Position numbers and translations under genes: made by a program. This document shows positions 63,731 to 64,000 of a stretch of 64,000 nucleotides of DNA, piece by piece. The notes under the pieces are model-generated. The model was given only the letters and a program-made list of their open reading frames with translations. It was not told the DNA's origin and did no database searches. The stretch comes from Lysobacter soli (GTDB lineage: Bacteria > Pseudomonadota > Gammaproteobacteria > Xanthomonadales > Xanthomonadaceae): positions 424,859 through 488,858 of the forward strand of contig NZ_QTJR01000002.1 of NCBI RefSeq assembly GCF_003382285.1. The letters are read 5' to 3'. Positions within the stretch are counted from its first letter, which is position 1, and each line of letters opens with the position of its first letter.

Positions 63731-64000
63731 GTGATTTCCTTCCGCAATTTCGCCCTTCGCCGGGGCGAGCGCCTGCTGTTGTCCAACGTCGACCTGTCCC
63801 TGCATGCGGGCTGGCGCGTGGGCGTGATCGGCCGCAACGGCACCGGCAAATCGTCGTTGTTCGCCGCGCTGCAGGGCGAGGTCGAAGCCGACCAGGGCGA
63901 CATCGACATCCCCGCGCGCGTGCGCATCGCCAGCGTCGCGCAGGAAACGCCGGCACTGGACGATCCGGCGCTGGATTTCGTGCTCTCCGGCGATGCGGCC
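63731..64000 (+). CDS. ABC-F family ATPase (YheS-like), 3' truncated by window edge
   Basis: Only the first 90 codons are in the window, from a GTG at 63731. They encode ISFRNFALRRGERLLLSNVDL, then the Walker A motif GRNGTGKSSLFAAL, and then IASVAQETPALDDPALDFVLSGD. The QETPAL segment and the spacing match YheS, a soluble ABC-F ATPase with no membrane domain that acts on the ribosome. The 200-base gap to the divergent antiporter gene holds both promoters; I see no clear boxes in it. Confidence 0.88.
   Translation, partial: MISFRNFALRRGERLLLSNVDLSLHAGWRVGVIGRNGTGKSSLFAALQGEVEADQGDIDIPARVRIASVAQETPALDDPALDFVLSGDAA

Overview
This 64 kb window is GC-rich bacterial chromosome from a gammaproteobacterium. 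The gene set and order point to the Xanthomonadaceae, most likely Lysobacter or a close relative: a division/cell-wall cluster running into lpxC, dciA, an M23 peptidase and secA, then a Nudix/TenI fusion, coaE, the pilD-pilC-pilB-pilA-pilRS type IV pilus locus, sucCD and nadE. The genus is inferred from order and protein character, not from a marker gene. Gene density is very high. I see no rRNA, tRNA, prophage, insertion sequence or CRISPR array.

Region 1 (1-15051) is the 3' part of the dcw cluster: ftsI (cut by the window edge), murE, murF, mraY, ftsW, murG, murC, ddlB, ftsQ, ftsA, ftsZ, then lpxC. From ftsI to ftsA each gene overlaps the next by 1-11 bases, mostly as ATGA or GTGA, so this reads as one translationally coupled unit for peptidoglycan precursor synthesis and septation. 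Region 2 (15052-20834) holds an AT-rich island, the head-to-head pair dciA / M23 peptidase whose start codons overlap, a roughly 72-bp tandem repeat, secA and a Nudix-TenI fusion.

Region 3 (20847-31634, minus strand) is the type IV pilus block: coaE, pilD, pilC, pilB, a membrane GT-C-like protein with a C-terminal helical-repeat region, pilA, pilR and pilS. A sigma-54 promoter sits upstream of pilA, as expected for PilSR control, and a strong terminator separates pilA from the GT-C gene, which I propose as a pilin glycosylation candidate. Region 4 (31725-42804) contains sucCD, a repeat-flanked DUF559 nuclease-like gene, nadE, divergent bamD/rluD, then pgeF-DUF4166-DCC-DUF3574, an NCS2-like permease and glyoxalase I.

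Region 5 (42819-46769, minus) is a trehalose block, otsB-GH15-otsA. clpB follows with a heat-shock-type promoter and a strong terminator. Region 6 (49598-61183) is a cobalamin regulon: an AdoCbl riboswitch, btuB, two tandem paralogous membrane proteins that resemble the BtuM B12 transporter family, then cobO, cobB, cbiB, cobC/cobD, cobQ, cobU, cobT, a phosphoglycerate-mutase-type phosphatase and cobS. Corrin-ring genes are absent here, so the operon fits corrinoid uptake, amidation and nucleotide-loop assembly. Region 7 (61187-64000) holds yceH, a YbaL/KefB-type antiporter and the start of a YheS-like ABC-F gene.

The observations most worth following are the tandem BtuM-like pair, the GT-C protein next to pilin, the inverted-repeat element whose outlying copy encodes the tail of the DUF559 protein, and the overlapping start codons of dciA and the M23 peptidase.
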